The notes under the pieces are model-generated. The model saw only the letters and a program-made list of their open reading frames with translations, had not been told where the DNA came from and made no database searches. The translations under genes and the position numbers were made by a program. Positions 6,936-15,402 of a stretch of 25,788 nucleotides of DNA are shown piece after piece; position 1 is the first letter of the stretch, and every line of letters begins with the position of its first letter. Location: the IMG/VR virus record IMGVR_UViG_3300006109_000033, positions 1-25,788 of that record; one strand, given 5' to 3'. This DNA comes from a virus.

Positions 6936-9233
6936 ATTTCCACCGCCAACGCCAGTGGTGAATGTTCCGCTACCCGTTACAGTAAGAGCAGAACCGCTAA
7001 ATTGCAAATTTGAACTTGACGCAAATGCGCTCGTTCCGTTACCGTAAGGTATGTAACCCGATGTTAAAGTGGTTAGACCCGTACCGCCGTTAGGCACTCC
7101 TAAAGTGCCGAGAAGAGTAAGTAATTGGGCATTTGTAGCTACTGTGTGGGCTGAAGTGCCGTTTCCGTATAAAATACCTGTTAGAGTTCCCGCTTCACCC
7201 GTACCACCGTTAACCGCGTTTAAAACACCCGCTAGGGTAATAGCTCCGCTAGTCGCGGTAGAAGGTGTTAAGCCCGTCGTACCACCACTGAACGTAGTAA
7301 CCGCTACGCCACTCAAAGTAGACCATTGCGGAGCAGTTCCAGTAGAGGTCAAAATCTGATTGGCTGAACCAATTGCTAGCGTGTTATACGCAGAAGTACC
7401 ATTTCCGTAAACTAACGAGCCAGCAGTCAAGCTGGTCAAACCTGTGCCGCCGTTAGCTACTGGAGTTGTGCCGAGTAATGACAAAAGTTGAGCAGTAGTA
7501 GCTGCGGTAGCGTATCCAGTGGTATTGTTAGCATAAACAAAGCCAGTCAATCCGCCGACTTGTAGGTTAGTAGTAATTAGATTTGTAAATGATTCAGTGG
7601 TTGAGCCAGGAATTTTCTGCCATGCACCGTTACTGAATATTGCCCAGTCACCAATGTTCCAGCCTGATACGCCGTTCAAAGTAGTGTTACCAGCAGTCGT
7701 TACAACGTAGTAATAACCAGACGTACCCACGCTAGAAGTCAAAGTAGGACTATTGGTATTAGCGTTCCATGTGCCTTGATAAGCAGGCGCATTACTAGCT
7801 TGAGTGCTGATTGATGTGATTTGACCTTGAGTGTTGACAGTAAGTACAGGAACCACAGATGAAGATCCGTATGTACCTGCCGTTACGCCAGTGGTGGCAA
7901 TAGCTATAGTAACTGGAGCCGACCCGTTAAAACTAGTGCCAGACAGTCCAGTGCCGATTGTTAGAGCACTGGTTGTGGTAGCAGTAATCGTTCCACTAGC
8001 ACCGAGGGCTACGGTAACACCGTTATAAGTAACTGAACTATTTGTCAATCCAGTATTAGGGATTGTAGCGTTGATCTGGCTAGGTGCAATACTGATATTT
8101 ACGTTAGCGGCGAGGGTTAATTGACCCTGAGGATTAACTGTAAAAGTCGGTACAGCACCCGCGCTACCGTATGAACCAGCGGAGACGGCAGTGTTAGCAA
8201 TTGCGATTGTTCCAGTAGAAGTAATTGGACCACCAGTTAAACCAGTGCCAGTCGCTACTGAGGTAACACCAGTACCCGTAGTAATTGAACCCCAAGCACC
8301 GTTAGCGTAACCTTCAAAGGTCGCGGTATCAGTGTTGTAACGCAGTGTGCCGTTACCTAATCCAGGTCTTTGAGCAGTAGTACCGATAGGTACGACTACG
8401 CCGCCCACACCAGGAAGTGTAGGATTGTTTACAATACTTACCGTTGGAGTGGTAGTATTGTTTACTACGTTAATTTGATTTGCTGTACCGTTGACTTGAG
8501 TTACAGTTCCGCTACCAGTACCGAGTATTTGCCATACGCCACCCTCATAAAACTCAAAAGCGGAAAGAGTAGTATTGTAACGAATCTGACCCGCGTTAGG
8601 GGCAATAGGTCTTTGTGACGTAGTTCCGTTCGGTACAGTAATACCGCCAGTACCAGGAAACACCGCATCATTAGCGAATGAAATTGTAGGATTACCACTA
8701 ACTCCGTTGCCGCTGGCTACGTTAATCTGATTTGTGGTTCCAGCAATGCTCAGAGGACTGAGAGTGCTTCCGTTTGAAAATAATAAGCCAGTGCCACCGA
8801 GGTTAGCGAGGGAGTAGAGAAGCCCCGTAACGGCAAGTGTAGGGTTACCACTCACACCGTTACCGTTTGTTACTGAGAGTCCTGCTCCGCTAACTGAAAG
8901 CACTCGAGCAGCTACTGTGCCAGCCGCTGTTTTTGCAACTAAGCCGTAACCCGCGTTCTCAAGTGAACCAGATGTGCCATTCAGAAATAATGAATACTTA
9001 CCTTGAGCACCGCCATCAGTGAACCCAAGACCAAGACCAGTTCCGATATAACGACTATTAGGCAGGGTCGGCTCATTGTTTACTGTCAGGAATGTTTGAG
9101 TTTGTGAAGGACTAGAAACTAATTGATTAACCGTCGCTTGAACAGTCTCACCATTTTGAACAATAGGTACTAATTCAGCACCAGTGATTGCTGATGAAGC
9201 TGTTGGTAGCTGACTGATTCGTATGTTTGCCAT
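6930..9233 (-). CDS. Long repetitive tail fibre
   Basis: 767 residues, very rich in Gly, Thr, Asn, Ser and Val and poor in charge. The N-terminus (ISQLPTASSAITGAELVPIV then QNGETVQATV) is a signature I associate with the virion-attachment end of phage fibres. Residues 191-240 and 272-321 are two copies of a module with GTTxQRP, RYNT, FExY and GxW. GNGVSGNPT occurs twice (124-132, 175-183). The C-terminal third has three copies of NGGTG followed by YGNGTSA. The protein ends TGVGGGNF, almost the same tail as the 405-residue protein at 1335-2552. It probably forms a trimeric shaft, with no visible enzymatic domain. A weak ribosome site precedes the start, and the zinc-ribbon gene lies directly upstream. 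Confidence 0.82.
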   Translation of the reverse strand: MANIRISQLPTASSAITGAELVPIVQNGETVQATVNQLVSSPSQTQTFLTVNNEPTLPNSRYIGTGLGLGFTDGGAQGKYSLFLNGTSGSLENAGYGLVAKTAAGTVAARVLSVSGAGLSVTNGNGVSGNPTLAVTGLLYSLANLGGTGLLFSNGSTLSPLSIAGTTNQINVASGNGVSGNPTISFANDAVFPGTGGITVPNGTTSQRPIAPNAGQIRYNTTLSAFEFYEGGVWQILGTGSGTVTQVNGTANQINVVNNTTTPTVSIVNNPTLPGVGGVVVPIGTTAQRPGLGNGTLRYNTDTATFEGYANGAWGSITTGTGVTSVATGTGLTGGPITSTGTIAIANTAVSAGSYGSAGAVPTFTVNPQGQLTLAANVNISIAPSQINATIPNTGLTNSSVTYNGVTVALGASGTITATTTSALTIGTGLSGTSFNGSAPVTIAIATTGVTAGTYGSSSVVPVLTVNTQGQITSISTQASNAPAYQGTWNANTNSPTLTSSVGTSGYYYVVTTAGNTTLNGVSGWNIGDWAIFSNGAWQKIPGSTTESFTNLITTNLQVGGLTGFVYANNTTGYATAATTAQLLSLLGTTPVANGGTGLTSLTAGSLVYGNGTSAYNTLAIGSANQILTSTGTAPQWSTLSGVAVTTFSGGTTGLTPSTATSGAITLAGVLNAVNGGTGEAGTLTGILYGNGTSAHTVATNAQLLTLLGTLGVPNGGTGLTTLTSGYIPYGNGTSAFASSSNLQFSGSALTVTGSGTFTTGVGGGNF

Positions 9234-9245
9234 AATTAATCTTTA

Positions 9246-9614
9246 CTAAGGTGCAAGGTTATCGAGGTTTCCATCAATATCATCCTCTGAGGTTTCAGGA
9301 GCAATACCCCATTCACCAGCAGTGCCTTGCGTTACGTTGTTTGGTGAATTTACGACGTTAGGATCCGTCGTAATAGCGTCATTATACTGTGCAACGTCAG
9401 CATCTGGGCGCGGAAACCGAATTGTGATTTTTTCAGGCTGACGTGCAGGTAGGCGATAAGGATCAAACTGGTCAGAACAACCATTTTGACACACTCTTAA
9501 AGCAGGAATATTGCCGTCAGGAATAATATCTGAATACGCACGCTTCATTTTGCAGCGATCGCATATTGCAATACTGAGCGTATTATTACCTAACGTATCA
9601 AGCCATTTAGGCAT
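9246..9614 (-). CDS. Small zinc-ribbon protein in the tail region
   Basis: 122 residues. Cys18-x2-Cys21 and Cys42-x3-Cys46 (ICDRCKMK and VCQNGCSD) form a probable four-Cys zinc ribbon. A short basic segment follows (PYRLPARQPEKITIRFPRP, about 52-70), then a Pro/Asn/acidic tail that looks disordered. Small proteins of this make-up are common near connector and fibre genes of phages; their role is unknown to me. The first eight bases overlap the end of the homing endonuclease gene, so the endonuclease insertion sits flush against this start. Confidence 0.65.
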   Translation of the reverse strand: MPKWLDTLGNNTLSIAICDRCKMKRAYSDIIPDGNIPALRVCQNGCSDQFDPYRLPARQPEKITIRFPRPDADVAQYNDAITTDPNVVNSPNNVTQGTAGEWGIAPETSEDDIDGNLDNLAP

Positions 9615-10200
9615 TTGAATCTTTCTTTTTAGCCCAAACCTGCCTTAACTTTTCTTTTTGCTCTTCTGACATTCGCCTACCTTTATGCGCTTCTGATATT
9701 TTACGTTTTGTTTCCGCGCTAAGTGTTTTACCTAAGTTTACTTCTCTCATCTTTTGAATTTGTTCAAAAGATTTAGGTTTTCCTGACAGTGCTAATTTTA
9801 TTTTAGCTTTATGTTCTTCAGTTTTAAGAACACCTTTACCAGCTAGGCTCATTTTTAAACGAGTTTCATCTGAAAAAGAAGTTTTTCTTCTGTTAACCCA
9901 TGCTTTTTTCATTTTATTACTAATCGCTTCATCTATAGCGACCATTGGCCATGCTGAACGATTGTAACAAGTTTCTTTTTCTTTAAGTAGTTGAATGATA
10001 ATCTGGCGTTCTAACTTAGCGCAATCATTCAAAAAACCTTTAGCGATTATTTGGCGAGTAAAGTCCTGAGGTTTTTCTTTGTATTCTTTAAGCATAGGTT
10101 CAGACGAGCAAATATACCCATCATTTTCAAAACCTTTATGAACCCCTACATATACTTTAGAGGTTTTATGGTCTGACCAAGAATATACAAAAGAATCCAT
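9607..10200 (-). CDS. GIY-YIG-type homing endonuclease with NUMOD3 repeats
   Basis: 197 residues. The N-terminal 80 residues look like a diverged GIY-YIG nuclease: FVYSWSDHKTSKVYVGVHKG at 4-23, then ENDGYICSS, and LERQIIIQLLKEKETCYN, with E64 the possible metal ligand. From 108 on there are four or five NUMOD3-like DNA-binding units (SDETRLKMSLAGKG, KTEEHKAKIKLALSGK, SAETKRKISEAHKGR, then SEEQKEKLRQVW). This architecture is typical of free-standing homing endonucleases of phages. It lies between two virion genes, beginning two bases after one and overlapping the next by eight bases. Sampled lines look more AT-rich than the flanking genes, consistent with later arrival. Not a virion protein. 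Confidence 0.85.
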   Translation of the reverse strand: MDSFVYSWSDHKTSKVYVGVHKGFENDGYICSSEPMLKEYKEKPQDFTRQIIAKGFLNDCAKLERQIIIQLLKEKETCYNRSAWPMVAIDEAISNKMKKAWVNRRKTSFSDETRLKMSLAGKGVLKTEEHKAKIKLALSGKPKSFEQIQKMREVNLGKTLSAETKRKISEAHKGRRMSEEQKEKLRQVWAKKKDSNA

Positions 10201-10202
10201 AT

Positions 10203-11261
10203 TTATTTTGTGTAATAACTTATATTCGGGCTAAAGTAAACAGGACTTTTATCTCTATTTTCATTTTGCGCCATCAATAAATGTTTTTCATATTGTTGTT
10301 CAAGGTAAATTATACGCTGTGGATCTACTTGAGGCAATTCTTGAGCCATTTGCCATGCTAATCCATTTTGAATTGCAAACAGCATGTATTGCGGAATCTC
10401 AATTTCACCATTCAAATCACCTACGTCTTGAATATAGCGATTAAGCCAGAGTTCAATCTGAGGTTGAATGGAGTTAGGTACTGGCCAGACTTCCATGTTA
10501 GGTTGGTTAATAGTTCTATTAAACCAATATTGCAGTGGGCGTAACGCTTGAAATTGACGATTAGGCAGGTTTGAGTAATCATCCCTGTTCATACGTGCCA
10601 TTGGGATTGCCACAGGCATTGTACCGAATTGAACTTGACGCATGCCCATGTCAATACCAGCAACCTGCTGAATTCTCCAATACGGCAGCGTAGCCGTAGC
10701 TTCTAAATCATAATAGAGCCATTGACCAGAAACCCAATTTACAGCTCCAGGAGCTTCAATAGTTTCCCATGTAACTCCGTCGCTTGAGGCTTGAATCTCA
10801 ATAGTTACTGAACCAGTTACCGCAGAGAGAATACCAACAGTGTTAATATAAAGCGGATTACCAGAGCCGCCATTAATACCAATAGCGCCAGTGTTATTGG
10901 TGAGTTGGCAGACGTTTTGTCCTGTACCGTCAAATGCATTAGCAGTAACGCCAGATGTACTATATGAGCCAGTAGTGATATTGCTAGTTGTACGATAGTT
11001 AGCGTTCAATACGTCAACAGTACCGAGGGGTAAATAGTAATAAGTTTGATCAGGAATCAAACCAATGACCACTTTGTTAATCGCCCAGTAGTTAATACCC
11101 CAGTTAGCGAGGCTAGACAAGAGGTAATATAAACTAGTCTTTGCAGCGCTAACTTGTTCTACTGTGAGTTCCTCAGCCAACTTACCCGCGCGACGAGCAC
11201 CATGATCAATCAGATCTTGAACTGATACGACTGTTTGACTTACAGTTCCAGAAGTGGACAT
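10203..11261 (-). CDS. Head-tail connector (P22 gp4-like) with inserted beta domain
   Basis: 352 residues. N-terminal helices (QDLIDHGARRAGKLAEELTV, then the SLYYLLSSLANWGINYWA helix at 43-60) and the second half (RMNRDDYSNLPNR, ALRPLQYWFNRTINQP, MEVWPVPN, LWLNRYIQDVGDL, IEIPQYMLFAIQNGLAWQMA) match the pattern of P22 gp4/lambda-like podovirus connector proteins that bind the portal. Between them, about 95-212, is a beta-rich segment (VTIEIQASSDGVTWE then WLYYDLEATATLPYWRIQQV) that looks like a discoidin-type beta-sandwich. Start follows the stop of the Lys-rich gene without gap (TAAATG). A tail-tube-like adaptor is the alternative. Confidence 0.7.
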   Translation of the reverse strand: MSTSGTVSQTVVSVQDLIDHGARRAGKLAEELTVEQVSAAKTSLYYLLSSLANWGINYWAINKVVIGLIPDQTYYYLPLGTVDVLNANYRTTSNITTGSYSTSGVTANAFDGTGQNVCQLTNNTGAIGINGGSGNPLYINTVGILSAVTGSVTIEIQASSDGVTWETIEAPGAVNWVSGQWLYYDLEATATLPYWRIQQVAGIDMGMRQVQFGTMPVAIPMARMNRDDYSNLPNRQFQALRPLQYWFNRTINQPNMEVWPVPNSIQPQIELWLNRYIQDVGDLNGEIEIPQYMLFAIQNGLAWQMAQELPQVDPQRIIYLEQQYEKHLLMAQNENRDKSPVYFSPNISYYTK

Positions 11262-11630
11262 TTACCACCCCGCAATCTTCTTGACTTTTCCGCCAGTCTT
11301 TTTAGCAAGTATTTTATTCGCCTTAGCATCAATTTTAGCTTCACTTGATTTAGACAATTTTCTAGCTTTAACTTCTTGACTTGCTCTAGCTTTTGCATTA
11401 CCCGCATGAGCGCGATCAGGCATTGGATATTTACGCTCTCCTGGTAAACCAAATTCAGATTTAGGCAATGATTTACGAGTTTTTGTAGTTAATACTCCGC
11501 CCGTCTTTTTCGCTGCACGTTTCTCTGAGTAAGCAATTGCCACTGCTTGTTTCTGCGGTTTACCCGCTTTAATTTCAGTAGCAACATTCTTACCAAATGC
11601 AACTTTAGATTTTGATTTGATTAATGGCAT
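11262..11630 (-). CDS. Small Lys/Ala-rich protein with Gly-Gly motif, unknown function
   Basis: 122 residues, highly basic. It starts [20 protein letters not shown], followed by [20 protein letters not shown], a signature I recall from many phage and plasmid small proteins. The middle has [20 protein letters not shown] (60-79), an LPxERKYPxPDxxHAxNA motif seen in other small proteins. The end is [13 protein letters not shown], related to the basic Gly-Gly motif shared by three other proteins here. It could bind nucleic acid or the capsid interior; neither is shown. The start lies three bases after the upstream stop, with only a weak ribosome site. Confidence 0.7.
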   Translation of the reverse strand: MPLIKSKSKVAFGKNVATEIKAGKPQKQAVAIAYSEKRAAKKTGGVLTTKTRKSLPKSEFGLPGERKYPMPDRAHAGNAKARASQEVKARKLSKSSEAKIDAKANKILAKKTGGKVKKIAGW

Positions 11631-11632
11631 GA

Positions 11633-12382
11633 TTATGGAGTTACGTTAGCAGCTACATCAGATTGAATTAAGTAACCTTCTACACCGAGGTTGATTGCAG
11701 CAGTACTTGCGCTAGTTACAAATAAAAACTGAAGGTCAGTCTTACCTGAGAACTTACGAGGCATAACCCTATCAACATTGTAAGCAGTTACAAACGGAGC
11801 ATTCTGACTAACGATATTTACGCCGTTAAAAGTGCTCAAATTTTGGTAAGTGATATAGTTAGCATTATTACCGTTAAATGACGAATTGGCGCTTACACGC
11901 TCTAAATAAAAGTCAAATCCGTTAGGTACGGTATAAATAGACATCAAGCTACGACCGAATCCTACGTTAATTTGAGCGTAAGTGGTTCCGCTATTCTTTG
12001 CAGTAACGATACCAGTCGCATTACCAGAAGTAGTAATTAACGCATTAATACGTAAATACAAACCTGTTGTAGTAGAAGTTCCAGACGCATTCAATGTCAC
12101 TATTTCAGACAATGAATTGTAATTTGCATCAAGACCTTGAATTAGAATCTTAACACCTGCATCCGTAGCGCCAGCGGCACTAGCTATGGTCATTGCCGCA
12201 GCAGAGCTAGAAAAAGTATATGCGGTAGCATTTTCCCAAAGAGGAATCTTTGTAGTGGTAACGGATGATTGATATCCGTAAATGTTTACAGTGCTGTGAC
12301 CATAAATCTGACCACGAGCAACTTGTACGTTAAACGGCTCATACGCACCTTTAACGGTTGCTGACGAAACTGTTGCAGTCAT
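11633..12382 (-). CDS. Beta-rich virion structural protein
   Basis: 249 residues. The N-terminal [73 protein letters not shown] and [15 protein letters not shown] make a pattern I associate with structural proteins of marine and freshwater phages. I know no established family name. Low charge, Thr/Ser/Asn-rich, no signal peptide or membrane span. It is placed between the His-rich protein and the Lys-rich protein. A GGAG site eight bases before ATG supports this start, and a strong stem-loop precedes it (12425-12408). Confidence 0.7.
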   Translation of the reverse strand: MTATVSSATVKGAYEPFNVQVARGQIYGHSTVNIYGYQSSVTTTKIPLWENATAYTFSSSAAAMTIASAAGATDAGVKILIQGLDANYNSLSEIVTLNASGTSTTTGLYLRINALITTSGNATGIVTAKNSGTTYAQINVGFGRSLMSIYTVPNGFDFYLERVSANSSFNGNNANYITYQNLSTFNGVNIVSQNAPFVTAYNVDRVMPRKFSGKTDLQFLFVTSASTAAINLGVEGYLIQSDVAANVTP

Positions 12383-12407
12383 ATCTCATTCTCCAAAATT
12401 TAAGAAG

Positions 12408-12425
12408 GCGGGGGCGAACCCCCGC
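12408..12425 (-). terminator. Strong GC stem-loop, possible terminator or mRNA boundary
   Basis: On the minus strand GCGGGGG, loop TTCG, CCCCCGC: seven perfect all-GC pairs around a UUCG tetraloop, seven bases beyond the stop of the His-rich gene. What follows, CTTCTTAAATTTT, is T-rich but broken, so termination may be partial. It could instead protect or separate mRNA segments. Confidence 0.55.
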
Positions 12426-12431
12426 GCAATC

Positions 12432-13394
12432 TTAGTAATTACACTTCTTAGCTTTACCACCAGTAGCCTTATGAGCCTTGCCACCGTGCGCCATGTGTTC
12501 CTTGTGGGAAACATGTCCACCGTGGGCGTGGTGTTTAGCGGCATGTTCATGCATGGATTTGTGTCCAGCATGTTCGTGTTTGCTTTTGGAGTGATGAGCA
12601 ACATGTCCACCGTGTTTATAACCCGCTGGACCTTCTTTGATAGAACCTGTGCCTGATTTCTTTGTAGGTATTTTGGATCCATCATTGATCTTAGAAATAT
12701 ACTCTTTAGCAGTAGCCAAGCCACCTTTAGCAAATTTCTTCAAAGCGCCACCGTGCCTGTAACCTTTGCCTTCAAGACCTTCAGTTTTGGTATTAAAAGA
12801 CTTAACCTGCTTCGCTTGATGCACTTTGTCTTTGATATCAATCTTTGGCTTCAAAGTTGTTTTGGTTTCAAAACGGTCAATAGCCGCGCCACCGTCTTTC
12901 ATTTTACCGCCTGAGCACATAGCTTTGTGGTGCTCATGCATCTTTTTATGATGCGCAGAACCACCTTCTTTGTGCTTAGCAGCGTGGTGCTTAGCCATAG
13001 CTTTGTGATGCTCATGTGAACCAACAGGATGACCAGATACATGATGAACCTTACCGCCTTTTTTGTATCCAGGACCTTCTACACCTTCGGTCATACGCTT
13101 AGAATCACGACGAGTAGCTTCAATCCCACCAGCTAGACCGCCCATTACGTTCGGACCAGCCTTTGGAGCGCGACCACCAGCTTTTAAACCATGATGAGCT
13201 TTAGAAGCCTTTTCATGTTCATGATGCTTGAGTTCTTTTTCAACGCGCTTGATTTCAGCTTCTTCGTTACGAATATGACCGCCTTTGGCATGCTTTTTAG
13301 CATGACCACCGCGCTTCATACCGTCGCCAACTTCATCAACTGAAGGCTCGGTTGTGAACATTTTTGGTTCACGGATAAATTTACTAGTTGCCAT
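12432..13394 (-). CDS. His/Lys/Gly-rich basic protein with repeated Gly-Gly motif
   Basis: 320 residues with about 41 histidines (13%), many lysines and glycines, and two cysteines (160, 318). The motif MKRGGHAKKHAKGG (26-39) recurs as YRHGGALKKFAKGG (212-225) and, shorter, at 110-118 and 259-268 after EG-rich spacers (GVEGPGYKKGG, GLEGKGYRHGG, KEGPAGYKHGG). His clusters such as HEHHKAMAKHHAAKH (128-142) and MHEHHKAM repeat each other. Residues 1-24 and about 171-205 are more ordinary. No known family is recognised. The composition suggests binding of DNA or divalent metals, possibly inside the head. Location among virion genes and a good AGGAGA site nine bases before ATG support expression. 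A same-strand overlapping frame is a shadow. Confidence 0.78.
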   Translation of the reverse strand: MATSKFIREPKMFTTEPSVDEVGDGMKRGGHAKKHAKGGHIRNEEAEIKRVEKELKHHEHEKASKAHHGLKAGGRAPKAGPNVMGGLAGGIEATRRDSKRMTEGVEGPGYKKGGKVHHVSGHPVGSHEHHKAMAKHHAAKHKEGGSAHHKKMHEHHKAMCSGGKMKDGGAAIDRFETKTTLKPKIDIKDKVHQAKQVKSFNTKTEGLEGKGYRHGGALKKFAKGGLATAKEYISKINDGSKIPTKKSGTGSIKEGPAGYKHGGHVAHHSKSKHEHAGHKSMHEHAAKHHAHGGHVSHKEHMAHGGKAHKATGGKAKKCNY

Positions 13395-13410
13395 GGTGTT
13401 TTATCTCCTA

Positions 13411-14394
13411 TTAGGCTTGGTTTACACCGAGTGCACCGAGGCGAGTAGCGTTTGGACCAACCGCAATCGCAGGTACAGCCAATGAACATACTAAACGACG
13501 AACACCGTTAGTCGCGCTTGAAGGAGTGTAAGTTCCACGAACGTCACCAGTAGTCGAAGTAGCTGGGTTAGTCATATCAGCAACAGTTGCAGTTCCAGTA
13601 TCTTCAGCTAATGCGCTAGCCCAACCTGCGCTGATGATGTAACCAACGTCAGTAAAGCGAATAGGGCAACCGAGTACATCAGTAGTACCTACTGACACAG
13701 CAACGGTAGTACCAGCGCTAACGGAGATAGAAGAAATCTGATAGAATGCTTTTTTACCAGGAGTGGTTGTAGAAGCAACAGTGCCAGACGCGATAACTTC
13801 AGTCATAGCTTGACCATAGTAGTCATAACCAGACACGGTGAAGTTTGCACTAGCTGGGCTACCTGAACCAGTAGTTACGCTTACGGCACGTGGGCAATCC
13901 AATTGGATTACAGTTGTACCGTCAGTACGTACTACAGATTGAGTGCTTGTACCAGCTGCTAAAGTAGCAGAACCAGCGGCAGCATAAATAACAGCTGCAG
14001 AAATGTTTGCAACTTGTTTAGCTTCAGGAATAACGTCCCAGATATAAATACGACCGAGAGGACCAACGCCGAGGGACATTGGAGCTGGATCGCCAAGCAG
14101 GTAGTTACCAGAAGCAGTTACAGTAATAGAACCAGTAGCAGATGAAGAAGCACTCAAATTGTAAGTGCCAGTTGTACCTGAACCAGTCGCGAAAGAGGTA
14201 ATATAAGAACCAGAAGTAATACCAGTACCAGTAACATATTGACCAACGGTCAATGGGTCACCAGATTGCAACGCGGTTACAGTCAACACTGTACCAGTTA
14301 CAGAACCAGTAACTACAGAAGCGGTTGCATTTTTTGCAGTGCCCATAAAGGTGGGCGCGGAACCTAGAAATAGGTCATCACTAAATTGTGGCAT
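13411..14394 (-). CDS. Virion structural protein with inserted VGQ module
   Basis: 327 residues, Ala/Thr/Ser/Gly/Val-rich. The first 22 residues ([20 protein letters not shown]) lead into a module at about 24-95 ([38 protein letters not shown]), the type also seen in the left-edge gene. The body continues [38 protein letters not shown], then beta-rich [44 protein letters not shown]. It lies just after the major capsid gene, across a terminator. I have no family name; a head decoration or head-completion protein is plausible. AAGGAG eight bases before ATG supports the start. Confidence 0.7.
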   Translation of the reverse strand: MPQFSDDLFLGSAPTFMGTAKNATASVVTGSVTGTVLTVTALQSGDPLTVGQYVTGTGITSGSYITSFATGSGTTGTYNLSASSSATGSITVTASGNYLLGDPAPMSLGVGPLGRIYIWDVIPEAKQVANISAAVIYAAAGSATLAAGTSTQSVVRTDGTTVIQLDCPRAVSVTTGSGSPASANFTVSGYDYYGQAMTEVIASGTVASTTTPGKKAFYQISSISVSAGTTVAVSVGTTDVLGCPIRFTDVGYIISAGWASALAEDTGTATVADMTNPATSTTGDVRGTYTPSSATNGVRRLVCSLAVPAIAVGPNATRLGALGVNQA

Positions 14395-14431
14395 GTGTCT
14401 TTCTCCTTGAAAAGCTTAGACATATTACATT

Positions 14432-14464
14432 AAGAAAAAGGGGCTAGGCTTTTGACCCAGCCCC
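14432..14464 (-). terminator. Intrinsic terminator after the major capsid gene
   Basis: On the minus strand GGGGCTGGG, loop TCAAAAG, CCTAGCCCC, then TTTTTCTT. The stem has eight pairs with one mismatch and is immediately followed by the T run, a textbook rho-independent terminator ten bases past the capsid stop. It closes a two-gene unit that starts at the promoter near 16127. Confidence 0.85.
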
Positions 14465-14473
14465 TGTATTACA

Positions 14474-15388
14474 TTAGACTCCAGGTGTGCCGTACATAGC
14501 ACGTGGGTCTGTCCAGCTTGGCCAATAACGCTCGGTTGCCTTGTAACGCATGGAGTCGGTTTCGAAATCGCCTTCCATGGTTTTCTCAAGAGCACGACGC
14601 ATCATCAACTTCATACCTTCTGGGGCATCAGTTTGAACCCACCAGTTAGTCGCAGAAGTCAAACGGCTAATTACTGAAGCACCTTCTGGCAACAATCCAA
14701 TTGATTTGATTGGGTTGATGTCATTGTTTGCTGTACCAGTACGTAGCACTGACTTCAACAACACTTCGGCTTGGAACACGTTGCCAGGAGCCACAACCAA
14801 TTTCAATGGTTGTAGGCGGATCTTCTTACCGTTGTTGTCAACGGCTTGACGAACCTGAATCAACATTTGCTCAAGTGAAGTCTGGGACAAGTTAGCAGCA
14901 GTACCTAGCAAGTTGCTAAATGTGCCGTTAACGATTGGGTGAGCAGAAGAACTCAATGCAACGCCGTCACCACCAGTGTATGAACTATTGAACGCGCGGT
15001 TCAAAATGTTCGCACAGAGGAGTTCCTTAGTTTCAACGAGTGACTGGGCTAAGTGCTTAGCATATACTTGACCAATACGGATGTGGTCTCCGTCTTCAAC
15101 TAAAACCTTAGTCAAAGCGAATGCCAAACCAAATACTTGGTAAACATAGCGTTGCAAGAATAACACACCACCTTGTTGATAGGTTACTGGGCTGCCATCA
15201 GGTAACTGAGGAGCTGCACCAAAACCGTACAATACTGGTTCTTCGTGGTAGTTACGTGGAATGCCTGCTTGTTCACGGAAAACTGTGGACCATTCATCGG
15301 CACGTTGATCATAAACTCCGTCAAATGCTTCGTTGAGGATTGGCTCAACTATTGAACGGAAGTCCGTACTGCGCATCGGGGCTGCCAT
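14474..15388 (-). CDS. Major capsid protein (HK97-fold candidate)
   Basis: 304 residues. Order: MRSTDFRSIVEPILNEAFDG at the N-terminus, an E-loop-like region (YQQGGVLFLQRYVYQVFGLA), a long helix with VYAKHLAQSLVETKELLCAN, ILNRAF, then P-domain-like strands (KLVVAPGNVFQAEVLL, INPIKSIGLLPEG, NWWVQTDAPEGMKLMMRRAL) and a C-terminus with FETDSMRYKATERYWPSW. This is the usual pattern of a small phage major capsid protein without long N-terminal prohead arm. Neighbours (probable scaffold, co-chaperonin, decoration) agree. A very strong ribosome site, AAAGGAGG at 15404-15397 eight bases before ATG, and the promoter/terminator bounding are what a highly expressed capsid gene should have. Confidence 0.87.
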   Translation of the reverse strand: MAAPMRSTDFRSIVEPILNEAFDGVYDQRADEWSTVFREQAGIPRNYHEEPVLYGFGAAPQLPDGSPVTYQQGGVLFLQRYVYQVFGLAFALTKVLVEDGDHIRIGQVYAKHLAQSLVETKELLCANILNRAFNSSYTGGDGVALSSSAHPIVNGTFSNLLGTAANLSQTSLEQMLIQVRQAVDNNGKKIRLQPLKLVVAPGNVFQAEVLLKSVLRTGTANNDINPIKSIGLLPEGASVISRLTSATNWWVQTDAPEGMKLMMRRALEKTMEGDFETDSMRYKATERYWPSWTDPRAMYGTPGV

Positions 15389-15402
15389 AGTTCAGTCCTC
15401 CT

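Noticed and set aside
6930-9233. Repeated DNA within the long fibre gene as a possible repeat array
   Set aside because: The repeats follow the protein modules (NGGTG...YGNGTSA and GTTxQRP units) with diverged DNA and no spacers, so this is neither CRISPR nor satellite.
12386-12733. Second minus-strand frame of 115 codons overlapping the His-rich gene
   Set aside because: It is an artefact of the repeated Lys/Gly/His codons; no ribosome site, and the main frame runs across it with a good start.
14395-14431. Possible promoter between the capsid terminator and the 327-residue gene (TAATGTAATATG)
   Set aside because: No convincing -10 or -35 pair; only the ribosome site AAGGAG is clear, so how the genes beyond the terminator are transcribed remains open (read-through is possible).
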